Assembly (NCBI GenBank): GCA_002167745.1
Contig: NHCB01000014.1
Coordinates: 27,456-91,455 of the forward strand
Source: Betaproteobacteria bacterium TMED22
GTDB lineage: Bacteria; Pseudomonadota; Gammaproteobacteria; Burkholderiales; Eutrophovitaceae
Reading direction: 5' to 3'
Length of the DNA: 64,000 bases
The first letter of the stretch is position 1; each line of letters begins with the position of its first letter. The translations under genes were made by a program, and so were the position numbers. Shown piece after piece: positions 8,153 to 18,658 of the stretch. Under the pieces are notes generated by a model. The model worked only from the letters and a program-made list of their open reading frames with translations. It made no database searches and was not told where the DNA came from.

Positions 8153-9085
8153 TCACCATGCCCCGCGCATCATTGCGGTTCCAACGGCTCCATAAGCCCA
8201 AGCATCTCGCAGGTCATTTTCAAATAGCCCTCCCAGGCCGTACACAGGCGTATTAATCCCCTCAATGAATGCATTAAAAGTATGCCAACCTAGAGGCGTC
8301 GCCTCTGGGTGAGAGTCTGTTGCCTTAACTGGACCGAGTACTGCAAAATCAAGCCCCAATGCGTCAACAGTCTCCAGATCATCCCTGTTGTGACAAGACC
8401 CAGCACAGAGTTCGAAATCGGGACGGTGGGCTATAGATTTAAGCTGGTAAGAGGTAAGGTGAATACCGTCTACACCAAGCTTATCTCCGATATCAATGTG
8501 ACTATTGAGTAAAACTTTACTGCCGCTCTTACGACAAATACTTAATACTTCTTTAGTAAAGGCTTCGAGATCGCTCTTTGATAAATGTTTTTCTCGAATT
8601 TGAATAAATTGAGGAGCCTTACTAACAATGTTTGGCAGGAGTTGTAAAAACGTATCCTCTCCCACGTCTACCGAGTTCGTGATTAAGTAATGGTCGGGCA
8701 AATGGAGAGATTTTAGAATTGGTATATTCGGCTCTAAGACTGGTGCCACGTCAAGGTATCCTAATTTTTGCCAGTACAGCTCCTGACTCTCTAAGGCCGT
8801 TATCTCTCCCGACCAATGATGGACCTTGAAAAACTTAATATTAACCTCCCCGTGTGGATAGCGAAATTTCTTTTGGACCCAAGATTGAATTTTTCGCGCC
8901 GTAATCCCAAGCTCCTCCTCCAACTCTCGTGCCAACGCCTGGGCCGCGCACTCGTTTTTTTCAACCTTACCCCCGGGAAATTCCCAGAAGCCTTCGTACA
9001 CCTTCCCACGCGGTCGACGCGCTAACAAAAATCGTCCATCAGAATCGAAAATTATCCCCGCTACTACTTGAATCATTGCTGTCAC
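8153..9085 (-). CDS. mutT: Nudix hydrolase MutT fused to a ThiE-like domain
   Basis: A 310-residue two-domain protein. Residues about 1-130 are a MutT-type Nudix domain with the box G(x5)E(x7)RELEEELGI, expected to clear 8-oxo-dGTP. Residues about 135-310 resemble thiamine-phosphate synthase, with FIQIREK, a GVDGIHL segment, FAVLGPVKAT near residue 250 and VYGLGG. This fusion is known in many gammaproteobacteria, where the ThiE-like half is of unsettled function. The GTG start overlaps the stop of the DUF815 gene as GTGA; an ATG three codons on is an alternative. Confidence 0.88.
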   Translation of the reverse strand: MTAMIQVVAGIIFDSDGRFLLARRPRGKVYEGFWEFPGGKVEKNECAAQALARELEEELGITARKIQSWVQKKFRYPHGEVNIKFFKVHHWSGEITALESQELYWQKLGYLDVAPVLEPNIPILKSLHLPDHYLITNSVDVGEDTFLQLLPNIVSKAPQFIQIREKHLSKSDLEAFTKEVLSICRKSGSKVLLNSHIDIGDKLGVDGIHLTSYQLKSIAHRPDFELCAGSCHNRDDLETVDALGLDFAVLGPVKATDSHPEATPLGWHTFNAFIEGINTPVYGLGGLFENDLRDAWAYGAVGTAMMRGAW

Positions 9086-9978
9086 CGAGCGCGGTTTTTT
9101 TTCATCTCTTTTAATTTCCTAGATCCAACTTCATTTTTAGCGAATTGGTAGGCCACACGTCCGCTCCTCGAACCACGTTCCAGCGCCCACTGCAACGACC
9201 GCCTGATCACCCCCTCATCGGCATGATAAATATCTCGGGACAAAGTTTTCACCCAATAACTGGCAATTTTTATGTACTCCTCTTGGGTGAATCCGTCAAA
9301 ATGTACCCAAACTCCAAAACGTTCTGATAACGATATTTTCTCCTCAACGTTTTCTCCTGCGTGAATTTCTTCTCCTTTATAAGTCGACTCTAAATTTTCT
9401 GACATATATTCAGGCAAAAGATGTCTTCGATTAGAGGTTGCGTAGATTAAGATATTCTCTGACGTAGTAGCAACCGATCCATCAAGTGCGACTTTAAGGG
9501 TTTTATATCCATCATCATCGGAACCAAATGAAAGATCATCACAAAAAATAATAAATCGATATGGATCCTCTGATACTAAATCAATAATTTGGGGTAATTG
9601 ATGTAAATGAGCCTTATCTACTTCAATAAGTCGTAGATCTTTTTTAGCATATTTGTTTAGTAGCGCTTTGACTAAAGATGACTTGCCGGTACCTTTCGAT
9701 CCAGTCAGTAAAACATTATTAGATGGCAGTCCAGCAATAAATTGCCTCGTATTCATTTCTACCAACTTGATTTGATCGTCGATCGCAGACAAATCTCGAA
9801 CATGAATAGGATCAAACATTTCGACCGGTTGTATAAAACCTCTATCGTTGTAAAAACGCCAACGGGATACAACGATTTTTTTCCAATCAATAACTTGTTG
9901 GGCTCGTTCAGGTAAGTAGGACTCTAACCGCTGGAGCAATGACTCTGCCCGCTCTAATACACTTCCCCAATCAGACAT
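9082..9978 (-). CDS. DUF815-family AAA-like ATP-binding protein
   Basis: A 298-residue protein of the DUF815 ATPase family. The Walker A loop is LLTGSKGTGKSSLVK near residue 90, the Walker B strand RFIIFCDDLSF near 145, and a sensor-like IYATSNRRHLLPE follows. No function is established for the family that I know. Its neighbours mutT, argJ and secA are on the same strand with a 4-base overlap downstream and two bases upstream, so it belongs to one transcription unit. No membrane segment is visible. Confidence 0.85.
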   Translation of the reverse strand: MSDWGSVLERAESLLQRLESYLPERAQQVIDWKKIVVSRWRFYNDRGFIQPVEMFDPIHVRDLSAIDDQIKLVEMNTRQFIAGLPSNNVLLTGSKGTGKSSLVKALLNKYAKKDLRLIEVDKAHLHQLPQIIDLVSEDPYRFIIFCDDLSFGSDDDGYKTLKVALDGSVATTSENILIYATSNRRHLLPEYMSENLESTYKGEEIHAGENVEEKISLSERFGVWVHFDGFTQEEYIKIASYWVKTLSRDIYHADEGVIRRSLQWALERGSRSGRVAYQFAKNEVGSRKLKEMKKNRAR

Positions 9979-9980
9979 GT

Positions 9981-11207
9981 CTAACTCCTATATTCAGTAT
10001 TAATCTTGATGTAGTCGTGCGACAAATCACAAGTCCAAATGGTCACTGAATCTTTTCCTCGATTCAATTGTATCGTTATAACAATATCGCTTGCCTCCAT
10101 AATTGGCTTAACGTCACCCTCTTTATACCTAGGTGCGACCCCACCATTCTCTGCAACTAAAATATCTCCTATTTTTATTACGATCTTCGTGACGTCTAGA
10201 TCTTTAACTCCCGCTGCACCAATGGCTGACATGATTCGACCTAAATTAGGGTCCGATGCATAAAAGGCAGTCTTGACTAATGGGGAGTTAGCAACCGAGA
10301 ACCCAATATCTCGCGCCTCCTCGACGGAAAGTCCGTCTTCCACCCTAATCTCTATAAATTTTGTTGCCCCCTCTCCATCGAGAACAATTTTTTTTGCGAG
10401 ATCCTCACAGACTGAGGTTACTTCATCTCGGATTTTAGTAAACCCCTCGTCAGCGTTTGATGTGATGGTTGGGCCACCACAAGCACCAGTTGCGATTAAC
10501 ATAAAACTATCATTGGTTGACGTGTCTCCATCAACGCTAATCCGATTGAATGTCTGCTCAGTCGCAAAGGCAACAATCTCATTGAGACAATCCACGGAGA
10601 TGCGCGCGTCAGTTGCTACAAAAGCAAGCATAGTCGCCATATTTGGTTTGATCATGCCTGACCCCTTAGCCATACCGGTCACTCGAATCGGATAATCCCC
10701 GACATCAAAATTTCTGGAAGACAGTTTAGGGACTAGATCAGTGGTAAGAATTGCTCTGGAAGAATCTTCCCAACCTGATTGACTCTGAAGTTCTAGACAA
10801 CGCGGTAGACCTGCGAGGATCTTTTCAATAGGTAAACGCTCCATAATGACGCCTGTAGAGAATGGAAGTATTGACTCATGATCAACCCCCATTAAACGAG
10901 CCAATTCATGACAAATTTTTTTCGCATCATCAATACCATTCTTACCAGTCCCTGCATTTGCCACGCCAGTATTAATAACCATAGCGGCTATTGGTCCACC
11001 TCGAGCCAACTGTTGCTGGCATACTTGGACAGGTGCGGCACTAAAACTATTTTGAGTAAAAACACCCGCAACAGTCGCATTTTCCTGCAGCAATAGAACA
11101 ACTAAATCAGGCTGATCATCTTTACGAATCGCAGCACTTGTTGCGCCTAAGGTTACGCCCTCGATGGTAAATATCTGATTACCTGAATCCATATTAGAAT
11201 TGGCCAC
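9981..11207 (-). CDS. argJ: Bifunctional glutamate N-acetyltransferase / amino-acid acetyltransferase ArgJ
   Basis: Ornithine acetyltransferase of arginine synthesis: it recycles the acetyl group from N-acetylornithine to glutamate, and in bifunctional forms also uses acetyl-CoA. It has 408 residues. The self-cleavage site is seen in KGSGMIKPNMATMLAF, where the Thr after Ala becomes the nucleophile of the beta chain. The oxyanion region STGVIMERLP is also present. The GTG start six bases after the secA stop, with GGTAGGG before it, is preferred over an ATG five codons on. Whether it is bifunctional cannot be told from sequence. Confidence 0.95.
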   Translation of the reverse strand: MANSNMDSGNQIFTIEGVTLGATSAAIRKDDQPDLVVLLLQENATVAGVFTQNSFSAAPVQVCQQQLARGGPIAAMVINTGVANAGTGKNGIDDAKKICHELARLMGVDHESILPFSTGVIMERLPIEKILAGLPRCLELQSQSGWEDSSRAILTTDLVPKLSSRNFDVGDYPIRVTGMAKGSGMIKPNMATMLAFVATDARISVDCLNEIVAFATEQTFNRISVDGDTSTNDSFMLIATGACGGPTITSNADEGFTKIRDEVTSVCEDLAKKIVLDGEGATKFIEIRVEDGLSVEEARDIGFSVANSPLVKTAFYASDPNLGRIMSAIGAAGVKDLDVTKIVIKIGDILVAENGGVAPRYKEGDVKPIMEASDIVITIQLNRGKDSVTIWTCDLSHDYIKINTEYRS

Positions 11208-11213
11208 GCAGCC

Positions 11214-13874
11214 CTACCCAAGTCGTCCATGGCAATGTTTATATTTTTTACCCGACCCACACCAGCAAGGCTCGTTTCGCCCTAATTTTTTTTGCCCCCT
11301 GACAAAAGTATCAGGTTTTACTTTGAGCCTACTGCCCTCAGGCGGACCCGCGTCCTGGTCATTACCGTGATTGTATGCAACACTAGAAACGGTCGTCTGC
11401 TCTCGAGATATATTCTCCACTTCTTCTGCGCTTCGAATGCGAACGCTCATCAACAACTTTGTCACCTCATTTCTAACGGTCTGCAATAACAAGGAAAACA
11501 ACTCAAACGCTTCACGTTTGTACTCTTGTTTAGGATTTTTTTGAGCATAACCACGAAGATGAATACCCTGACGCAAATGATCTAATGCAGCAAGATGCTC
11601 ACGCCAATGCGAATCGATACTCTGTAACATCACGGAACGCTCATATTGCTGAACTGCGTCACCAGGAGCATCAACCATCTTCTCATCATAAAATTTTTGC
11701 GCTTTATCCTTGACCTCGTCAACAATATTCTGCGGCTCTAGTTCGTCGGCCTCTGTCATCAACTTACTGAGGTCAACCTCCAATGTATAATCTGCGCGTA
11801 ATGCCTTTTCTAGAGCTGGCACGTCCCATTGCTCTTCCAAAGTACCTTGCGGCACAAACCTTTCGACCAAATCTTCAATCGCCCCCTCTCGCATGCCTGA
11901 TACCATATCGGCGGAATCTATTGAATCTAATAAATCATTCCTCTGCTCATAGATCACTTTTCTTTGTTCATTAGCGACGTCGTCGAACTCAAGTAGTTGT
12001 TTTCGAATATCAAAATTTCTGGCCTCAACTTTTCGTTGCGCATTTTCGATCGCTTTGGTAACCCATGGATGTTCAATCGCCTCACCTTCCGGCAACTTCA
12101 ATCGCTCCATTATCGAAGCCACTCTATCAGATGCAAATATTCTCAAAAGTGAATCTTCAAGCGACAAGTAAAATCGCGTAGTGCCAGGGTCCCCTTGCCT
12201 ACCTGAACGACCTCTTAATTGGTTATCAATCCTTCGGGATTCATGTCGTTCAGTGCCAATGATGTGCAGACCACCCAGAGATAATACTTGATCATGCCGT
12301 TGTTGCCACTCATCATCTTGGTCAGTATCAGCAGGCATTCCGCCAAGCACAATATCTGTTCCACGACCCGCCATATTTGTAGCAATGGTAATAACTTTTG
12401 AAAGACCAGCTTGCGCTACAACCTCTGCCTCCCGACCATGCTGCTTAGCATTCAAGACCTGGTGAGGTAACTTAGCCTTATCTAATAAACCAGAAATAAG
12501 CTCCGAATTCTCTATCGAAGTTGTACCAACAAGAACCGGTTGTCCTCGCGAGTAACAATCCTTTATGTCGTTAAGTACGGCTGCGTATCGCTCCTTACTT
12601 GTTTTATATATCTGATCCATCTTATCTTCACGAATCATGTTTCGGTGTGTCGGAATAATCACCGTTTCAAGACCATAAATTTGTTGGAACTCAAACGCCT
12701 CGGTGTCGGCGGTACCAGTCATTCCAGATAATTTGTCGTACATTCGAAAGTAGTTTTGGAACGTAATAGACGCAAGAGTCTGATTTTCCTTTTGGATATT
12801 TAGCCCCTCTTTCGCTTCTACTGCTTGGTGCAACCCATCTGACCACCGCCTTCCAGACATTAGACGACCGGTGAACTCGTCAACAATCACTATTTCTTGA
12901 TTTTGAACCACGTAATGCTGGTCTTTATTAAAAAGATTATGTGCCCGAAGTGTTGCGTATACATGATGAATTAAAGAAATATTAGACGGATCATATAAAC
13001 TTCCGTCATCAGTCAGCAAACCAGCAGACAATAAAAATTGTTCAGCATTTTCATAACCATTTTCCGTCAAGACAACCTGTTGAGATTTCTCATCCACAGT
13101 AAAATCGCCGTCATCCTCCTCGCCTTCGGACCTTTTTAACTTAGATGCAATTAAGTTTATTTTTTTGTAAAGATCGGTATTATCATCCGCCTGCCCTGAA
13201 ATAATAAGCGGCGTCCGTGCCTCATCAATCAGTATTGAATCAACCTCATCGACAATCGCGTAGGTAAGATCCCGCTGGACTTTATCTGATTTTTGAAAAA
13301 CCATATTGTCCCTAAGGTAATCGAACCCAAACTCATTATTAGTTCCGTAAGTTATGTCTGCAGCGTAAGCAGATTTTTTTTGCTCATGCTCCTGCCCGGA
13401 GAGGTTAACCCCAACAGTCATTCCTAGAAACTCAAATACTTGCCCCATCCATTTGGCATCTCGGTCCGCCAAATAATCATTAACCGTAATTACATGAACT
13501 GAAGAACCTCCCAAGGCGTTTAAGTAAGCGGGTAATGTTGCCACCAACGTTTTACCTTCGCCAGTGCGCATTTCGGAAATTTTTCCTTCGTGAAGAGCCA
13601 TACCACCTAATAGTTGTGCGTCAAAGTGTCTCATCTGCAAAACGCGCTTACTGGCTTCCCTTACAACGGCGAATGCTTCAGGCAAAATATCGTCAAGCGC
13701 CGCCCCCTCCCCTAACCGCAGCTTCAATTCAGAGGTTTTAGACTTAAGCGAATCATCAGAGAGGGCAACCATGTCTCCCTCAAGTTGGTTAATGAGCCGA
13801 ACATTCTTTTGGTAGGCCTTCAATAGCCGATCATTACGACTGCCGAATAGTTTTTTTAGCACTTTAGAGATCAT
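11214..13874 (-). CDS. secA: Preprotein translocase ATPase SecA
   Basis: Motor ATPase that drives unfolded preproteins through SecYEG. It has 886 residues. Walker A is [20 protein letters not shown], Walker [17 protein letters not shown], and the helicase motifs [14 protein letters not shown] and [10 protein letters not shown] follow. The C-terminal zinc motif [13 protein letters not shown] that binds SecB is intact. The ATG giving [16 protein letters not shown] matches the family start; a TTG one codon earlier does not. No secM gene precedes it; upstream lies the divergent dciA gene. Confidence 0.97.
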   Translation of the reverse strand: MISKVLKKLFGSRNDRLLKAYQKNVRLINQLEGDMVALSDDSLKSKTSELKLRLGEGAALDDILPEAFAVVREASKRVLQMRHFDAQLLGGMALHEGKISEMRTGEGKTLVATLPAYLNALGGSSVHVITVNDYLADRDAKWMGQVFEFLGMTVGVNLSGQEHEQKKSAYAADITYGTNNEFGFDYLRDNMVFQKSDKVQRDLTYAIVDEVDSILIDEARTPLIISGQADDNTDLYKKINLIASKLKRSEGEEDDGDFTVDEKSQQVVLTENGYENAEQFLLSAGLLTDDGSLYDPSNISLIHHVYATLRAHNLFNKDQHYVVQNQEIVIVDEFTGRLMSGRRWSDGLHQAVEAKEGLNIQKENQTLASITFQNYFRMYDKLSGMTGTADTEAFEFQQIYGLETVIIPTHRNMIREDKMDQIYKTSKERYAAVLNDIKDCYSRGQPVLVGTTSIENSELISGLLDKAKLPHQVLNAKQHGREAEVVAQAGLSKVITIATNMAGRGTDIVLGGMPADTDQDDEWQQRHDQVLSLGGLHIIGTERHESRRIDNQLRGRSGRQGDPGTTRFYLSLEDSLLRIFASDRVASIMERLKLPEGEAIEHPWVTKAIENAQRKVEARNFDIRKQLLEFDDVANEQRKVIYEQRNDLLDSIDSADMVSGMREGAIEDLVERFVPQGTLEEQWDVPALEKALRADYTLEVDLSKLMTEADELEPQNIVDEVKDKAQKFYDEKMVDAPGDAVQQYERSVMLQSIDSHWREHLAALDHLRQGIHLRGYAQKNPKQEYKREAFELFSLLLQTVRNEVTKLLMSVRIRSAEEVENISREQTTVSSVAYNHGNDQDAGPPEGSRLKVKPDTFVRGQKKLGRNEPCWCGSGKKYKHCHGRLG

Positions 13875-14028
13875 CAAAGGAGCCTTGGCGGTTTAGTTGA
13901 CGTAAACCTGTTAGTCTAACACGTGAAGACGTAAAACAAACGCAACGAAAACATTTTGGGTAACTGCAAAATACCTTTATCCAAACCTATGAATATAATC
14001 TTAAAAAGAATAACTATTAGCTCAGGTT
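13875..14028. promoter_or_regulatory. Divergent secA / dciA intergenic region with candidate promoters
   Basis: About 150 bases separate the two divergent genes. On the plus strand a perfect TATAAT lies at 13994-13999, about 30 bases before the dciA start, without a convincing -35. On the minus strand TAGACT preceded by a TTTGTT at about 16-bp spacing could serve secA. No SecM-like leader peptide is apparent. Confidence 0.35.
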
Positions 14029-14424
14029 ATGCGCAAAAACGCTAGCATTCACGAGATCCTTAAGGCTCATCCAGACTTAAATGCGTTTCGGACAAATATC
14101 GACACCGCAGGAGCGCTTCAAACAGAAATCAAAAAGATATTGCCGGAGACTTTTAAAAATAAAATAGTGACCGTTTTAACTACGCGGCAAGATTTAACTA
14201 TCTATGCAGAAAACCAGATTATCGGGGCTAAAATAAGACAGAAATGTCCAACAATCTTACGCCATATTCAACGAACGGAAGATTTCAAACAGATCGGGGC
14301 GATAGACATAAAAATCACGCCAACCGATAAATCATCACCCTTTTCGAAACAAGGTCTGGTGCGACACACTCATGTCTCTTTAAAATCGATAGAGGAAATG
14401 AGGGTAAAACTCAATAAAACCTAG
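14029..14424 (+). CDS. dciA: DUF721 protein, probable DciA replicative-helicase loader
   Basis: A 131-residue basic protein of the DUF721 family, the only plus-strand gene within the lpxC-secA block. In other gammaproteobacteria a DUF721 gene in exactly this place encodes DciA, which loads the DnaB helicase in genomes without DnaC. Residues 1-95 match the KH-like domain pattern (LPETFKNKIVTVLTTRQDLTIYAENQ and QKCPTILRHIQ), followed by a short flexible tail. Family assignment is from context and overall pattern; no catalytic motif is expected. It converges on lpxC with eight bases between stops. Confidence 0.75.
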   Translation: MRKNASIHEILKAHPDLNAFRTNIDTAGALQTEIKKILPETFKNKIVTVLTTRQDLTIYAENQIIGAKIRQKCPTILRHIQRTEDFKQIGAIDIKITPTDKSSPFSKQGLVRHTHVSLKSIEEMRVKLNKT

Positions 14425-14431
14425 CTTCGGC

Positions 14432-15343
14432 TCAGACTATCTGCAAAGTCGAGTGCAAAAATCCTGGCAAATCGTCTTTTTTAACAAATTCGACCTGCTC
14501 CCAAGCAAACTTATTTTGAACTAACTTACGCAGTAATTTGTTATTAAGTTCATGTCCGGATTTGTGAGCAGAGAACGCTCCAACCAATGGCTTACCGAGT
14601 AGATAGAGATCACCAATTGCATCCAAGGCTTTATGCTTTACGAACTCGTCGTCGTACCTCAATCCATCCGCGTTTAATATCCGATATTCATCCATTACGA
14701 TAGCATTTTCGAAACTACCACCTAATGCAAGCCCCTGCGATCTTAGCATTTCCACATCCTGCGTGAAGCCGAACGTCCGAGCCCGACTCACCTCTTTTAC
14801 ATATGACGTAGTATTGAAATCTAGAGAGACTGATCTATTTTTATCAGTGAAAGCTGGATGTTTAAAATCGATACTAAAATCAATTTTAAAACCATTATGC
14901 GGCGCAAATGAAACCCACTTATCACCATCGTCGACTCGAATATCACTTTTTATTCGGATAAATTTTTTCGGAACAGACTGCTCTTCGATTCCCGCTGATT
15001 GAATTAGAAAAACGAACGGTGATGCCGAGCCATCCATAATTGGCACTTCTGCCGCAGTCAAGTCAACATAAACGTTATCAATACCAAGCCCACATAACGC
15101 AGACATTAAATGCTCTACAGTTTGCACTTTGGCTCCTTGATACTCTAGACACGATGAAAGCCGAGTATCAACAACCATAAATGGATCAGCCTTGATCTCC
15201 CCAACAGGATGAAGGTCTAAACGCCTAAAGATAATACCGGTGTCTGGAGCTGCCGGACGTAACGTAAGGACTACTGTTTTGCCCGTATGAAGACCAATAC
15301 CTCTAGCTTTAACTAAATTTTTTAAGGTACGTTGTCGAATCAT
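14432..15343 (-). CDS. lpxC: UDP-3-O-acyl-N-acetylglucosamine deacetylase LpxC
   Basis: Zinc enzyme for the committed step of lipid A synthesis. It has 303 residues. It opens [21 protein letters not shown], with [16 protein letters not shown] holding the first zinc histidine near residue 78. [17 protein letters not shown] near residue 235 carries the remaining His and Asp ligands, and SGHELNNKL the catalytic-base His. It follows ftsZ after about 110 bases, the usual gammaproteobacterial position, and confirms a lipid A outer membrane. Confidence 0.97.
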   Translation of the reverse strand: MIRQRTLKNLVKARGIGLHTGKTVVLTLRPAAPDTGIIFRRLDLHPVGEIKADPFMVVDTRLSSCLEYQGAKVQTVEHLMSALCGLGIDNVYVDLTAAEVPIMDGSASPFVFLIQSAGIEEQSVPKKFIRIKSDIRVDDGDKWVSFAPHNGFKIDFSIDFKHPAFTDKNRSVSLDFNTTSYVKEVSRARTFGFTQDVEMLRSQGLALGGSFENAIVMDEYRILNADGLRYDDEFVKHKALDAIGDLYLLGKPLVGAFSAHKSGHELNNKLLRKLVQNKFAWEQVEFVKKDDLPGFLHSTLQIV

Positions 15344-15452
15344 TATTTACAACTTTTTAACTAAAAACATTTAAAGACTCTTAAAAGACGAATTCCACAC
15401 TATCTTGATACCAAAACAAAACAAGGAATATGATAACAAAAATAAAGACTTC

Positions 15453-16604
15453 CTAATCGGCCTGCCGTCTCAAGAAAGCAGGGATATCCAGGTCCTCAAC
15501 ACCGGTTTGCTTAAGCGCGTCTATCGCTTTTTCCCGACCCCTGCGTCGGACAACAGCGGGAGTTTGAGAGTCCGCCGCTACAACTTCTGCTACTGCATCG
15601 TCCGTACCCGTCCTTACCACTGACACCGGCACCGCTTTAACTGCACTCTCGCCGCCACCAATCCCCGTAGCGACGATCGTAACTCGAAAATCATTTTCCA
15701 AATCTTCATCAATTACAGTCCCAACTATTATCGTCGCGTCCTCGGCAGTGAACTTTCGAATGGTGGCCATAACTTCGTGAACCTCTTTCATCTTCAAACT
15801 AAGACTGGCCGTTATGTTTACCAGCACACCTCTCGCTCCATGTAAATCGACGCCCTCGAGGAGTGGGCTGGCGACTGCACCCTCAGCTGCTCTTTGCGCT
15901 CGATCATCACCGGCGGCTAAATGCGATCCCATCATAGCCATACCCATTTCGGACATGACGGTTCTAACATCAGCAAAATCCACATTAACAAGACCTGGAC
16001 ATTTAATTACCTCAGCGATACCCGACACTGCTCCATAAAGAACGTCATTAGCTGCTTCGAAAGCATCTAACATCGAAACATCATCCCCCAATACCGCCAT
16101 CAATCGCTCGTTAGGAATAACAATGAGTGAGTCCACATGCTTGGTTAATTCAGCCAAACCCTCAGTAGCAACATTTTGACGTTTCCCCTCAAAAGCAAAT
16201 GGCTTAGTAACAACGGCTACCGTTAATATCCCCAACTCTTTGGCAACCTCAGCAAAAATAGGCGCAGCTCCAGTACCTGTTCCTCCACCCATCCCAGCAG
16301 TCAGAAACACCATATCAGCTCCATCAATTAACTCTGCGATAGCCTCTCTATCCTCTAAGGCAGCATCTCGACCAACACCTGGATTCGCTCCCGCTCCTAG
16401 GCCCTTGGTGATCTGGACGCCCAACTGAACTGTTCGCTCAGACTTGTTTCTGGTAAGCGCTTGAGCATCCGTATTTGCACAGACAAACTCAACGCCCTCG
16501 ACTCCCTTTTTTATCATGTGATCGACCGCGTTACCACCGCAGCCACCTACACCGATGACCTTTATAATCGCTTCTTGTGATTGACTATCTAGAATCTCGA
16601 ACAT
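15453..16604 (-). CDS. ftsZ: Cell division protein FtsZ
   Basis: Tubulin-like GTPase that forms the Z ring. It has 383 residues. The GTP-binding signature GGGTGTGAAP lies near residue 105, and the synergy (T7) loop VNVDFADVRTVMSEMGMAMM near residue 205. After a short variable linker the conserved C-terminal peptide DIPAFLRRQ, which binds FtsA and ZipA, ends the protein. A strong GGAGG Shine-Dalgarno precedes the ATG. It is the last dcw gene before lpxC. Confidence 0.98.
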   Translation of the reverse strand: MFEILDSQSQEAIIKVIGVGGCGGNAVDHMIKKGVEGVEFVCANTDAQALTRNKSERTVQLGVQITKGLGAGANPGVGRDAALEDREAIAELIDGADMVFLTAGMGGGTGTGAAPIFAEVAKELGILTVAVVTKPFAFEGKRQNVATEGLAELTKHVDSLIVIPNERLMAVLGDDVSMLDAFEAANDVLYGAVSGIAEVIKCPGLVNVDFADVRTVMSEMGMAMMGSHLAAGDDRAQRAAEGAVASPLLEGVDLHGARGVLVNITASLSLKMKEVHEVMATIRKFTAEDATIIVGTVIDEDLENDFRVTIVATGIGGGESAVKAVPVSVVRTGTDDAVAEVVAADSQTPAVVRRRGREKAIDALKQTGVEDLDIPAFLRRQAD

Positions 16605-16673
16605 TTGGGTTAGTCCTCCATCATTTCATGTTGAAAGTGTATCAATTCCTTCGTTCACAAACTAGCTTAATCA

Positions 16674-17942
16674 TTAAAAATTTGTCTCAAACCACCGTTT
16701 CATTTTTGAAACTACGGTTTTCACAGATCCATTTTTCATTTGATCGACTTTTTGTTTTTCTCGATGCATAACCCCAGCGCTCAACAAGCCAGCAGAAGTT
16801 GAATATCGAGGGTTACGAATAACCTCGGACAAAGATCCAACATACGTTGGTGTTCCCAGACGAACAGGCATATGCAGTACCTCTTCTCCAAGCTCAACCA
16901 TGCCGTCCATAGCACTGCTTCCTCCAGTGATTACTACTCCCGACGATAACAGTTCCTCAAGGCCGCTTCTTTTAATCTCGGCCAGAACTAAAGCATAGAG
17001 CTCTTCAATACGAGGTTCTATGACCTCAGACAACATTTGGCGGGACAACTTCTTAGAGGGACGATCGCCAACACCAGGCACCTCTATCGTCTCATTCGAA
17101 TCGGCAAGCCCTCGAAGAGCGCAACCATAGCGACGCTTAATATCTTCAGCCTCCTTGGTAGGCGTTCTAAAAGCCATCGCAATATCACTCGTTATTTGAT
17201 CCCCAGCAATCGGAATGACCGCGGTGTGCCTGATCGCACCCTGAGTATAAATCGCAATATCACTAGTCCCACCGCCGATGTCTACCAAACAAACACCTAA
17301 ATCCTTCTCATCTTCAGACAACACCGCCACAGCAGATGCTAACGGCTGTAAAATCAATTCACCTACGTCTAAACCACATCGTCTTACACATTTGAGTATG
17401 TTCTGAGCAGCAGACGCCGCTCCCGTTACGATATGCACTTTAACCTCCAGCCGCATTCCAGACATTGCTAGCGGCTCTCTTACATCCTCTTGACCGTCAA
17501 TCGCGAACTCTTGATTCAACACATGAAGGATTTGTTGATCTGTGGGGATAGGTATAGCGCGCGCAGTCTCGACCACCCGGTCGATATCTACTTGAGTGAC
17601 TTCTTGGCCTTGCACGGCTACCATTCCATGCGAGTTAAAACTTTTAATATGGCCACCTGCGATTCCAGTCCAGACCTCTTTGATCTTACGGTCAGCCATC
17701 AATTCAGCCTCTTCTAACGCTCTCTGTATAGCATTAACTGTTGACTCTATATTAACTACCACACCCTTTTTCATACCCTGAGATGTTGAACTACCAAGCC
17801 CAATGATCTCGAATTTACCGTCTTCTTTTAGTTCTGCAACAACCGTAGCGATCTTAGATGTACCAATATCCAATGCAACAATAATATCTGCATATTGCGA
17901 TTTAACTTTGGTGGAATTTTGCGACCAATCAATATTTTTCAT
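16674..17942 (-). CDS. ftsA: Cell division protein FtsA
   Basis: Actin-like ATPase that tethers FtsZ filaments to the membrane and signals to the divisome. It has 422 residues. ALDIGTSKIATVVAEL is the first phosphate loop, GVCLVDIGGGTSDIAIYTQG the second, and VVITGGSSAMDG the adenosine motif. The last residues (MKRWFETNF after a basic, amphipathic stretch) match the membrane-targeting helix. It lies two bases from the ftsQ stop and 69 bases before ftsZ. Confidence 0.97.
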   Translation of the reverse strand: MKNIDWSQNSTKVKSQYADIIVALDIGTSKIATVVAELKEDGKFEIIGLGSSTSQGMKKGVVVNIESTVNAIQRALEEAELMADRKIKEVWTGIAGGHIKSFNSHGMVAVQGQEVTQVDIDRVVETARAIPIPTDQQILHVLNQEFAIDGQEDVREPLAMSGMRLEVKVHIVTGAASAAQNILKCVRRCGLDVGELILQPLASAVAVLSEDEKDLGVCLVDIGGGTSDIAIYTQGAIRHTAVIPIAGDQITSDIAMAFRTPTKEAEDIKRRYGCALRGLADSNETIEVPGVGDRPSKKLSRQMLSEVIEPRIEELYALVLAEIKRSGLEELLSSGVVITGGSSAMDGMVELGEEVLHMPVRLGTPTYVGSLSEVIRNPRYSTSAGLLSAGVMHREKQKVDQMKNGSVKTVVSKMKRWFETNF

Positions 17943-17944
17943 TT

Positions 17945-18658
17945 CTAAGACCCGCCCTTCCCATTGACCGATGAACTTACCGAAAATCCATTCGCATACC
18001 TTAAATCAGCGAATTTCACGAGTGACTTATACCGCTTCTGAGTCTCAGGTAAAAACCTCATAAACCTCTCAATTCTAAAAGCGGCGTTCTTCTCTCCGAT
18101 AGCAAGAACCGTTCCGATAGACAATCGTCCATACCACGAACCTTGTTTCGTTAATTGCAATTGATCAATGGAGACCTCATAGGGCTCAAGCCTGTCCATC
18201 AAACTTAAATACTGCGCCATAACGACTCCGTGCTCGCCTATTGGCCCATCTAAAATAGGTAATTTTTTGTCTACAGCACCGTCAAAAAGCTCGCCAGCAG
18301 CATCCAGAAGTCCGCCACGCTTCCAGCGGGCCATTGAATCTCTCTCAGAAACTATTACGTCAATCGTATTGGGCCAATTTCTTTTAATTTCTACGTTTTT
18401 AATCCAGGACAATTGCTCTAGTGAATCTTTTGCTTCACGCAAATTTAGATTAAAAAAGCCACCTTTGAAGTTTTTTGTCACAACCGAACTGAATTGATCA
18501 CGAGAAACATGGTTAATATCGCCAACAAAGTTAATACGTTCAACCATGAATAATTTAGAATTAAAGGTCACCTTAAAAAAGGCATATGCGAGAAAGATTA
18601 AGGAGACAAGTATTAGTCCCAGACTAAGCTTATTCAGGGCTCTGTAGTTATGCCACAT
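17945..18658 (-). CDS. ftsQ: Cell division protein FtsQ
   Basis: Bitopic divisome protein of the FtsQLB complex. An N-terminal membrane helix (LGLILVSLIFLAYAFF) is followed by a POTRA domain (FMVERINFVGDINHVSRDQF) and the FtsQ beta domain (WPNTIDVIVSERDSMARW). The chosen ATG, giving MWHNYRALNKLS, has GAGG about nine bases before it and overlaps ddlB by 11 bases. A TTG seven codons upstream would add MRSCEAA and overlap further. Length, 237 residues, fits the family. Confidence 0.93.
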   Translation of the reverse strand: MWHNYRALNKLSLGLILVSLIFLAYAFFKVTFNSKLFMVERINFVGDINHVSRDQFSSVVTKNFKGGFFNLNLREAKDSLEQLSWIKNVEIKRNWPNTIDVIVSERDSMARWKRGGLLDAAGELFDGAVDKKLPILDGPIGEHGVVMAQYLSLMDRLEPYEVSIDQLQLTKQGSWYGRLSIGTVLAIGEKNAAFRIERFMRFLPETQKRYKSLVKFADLRYANGFSVSSSVNGKGGS

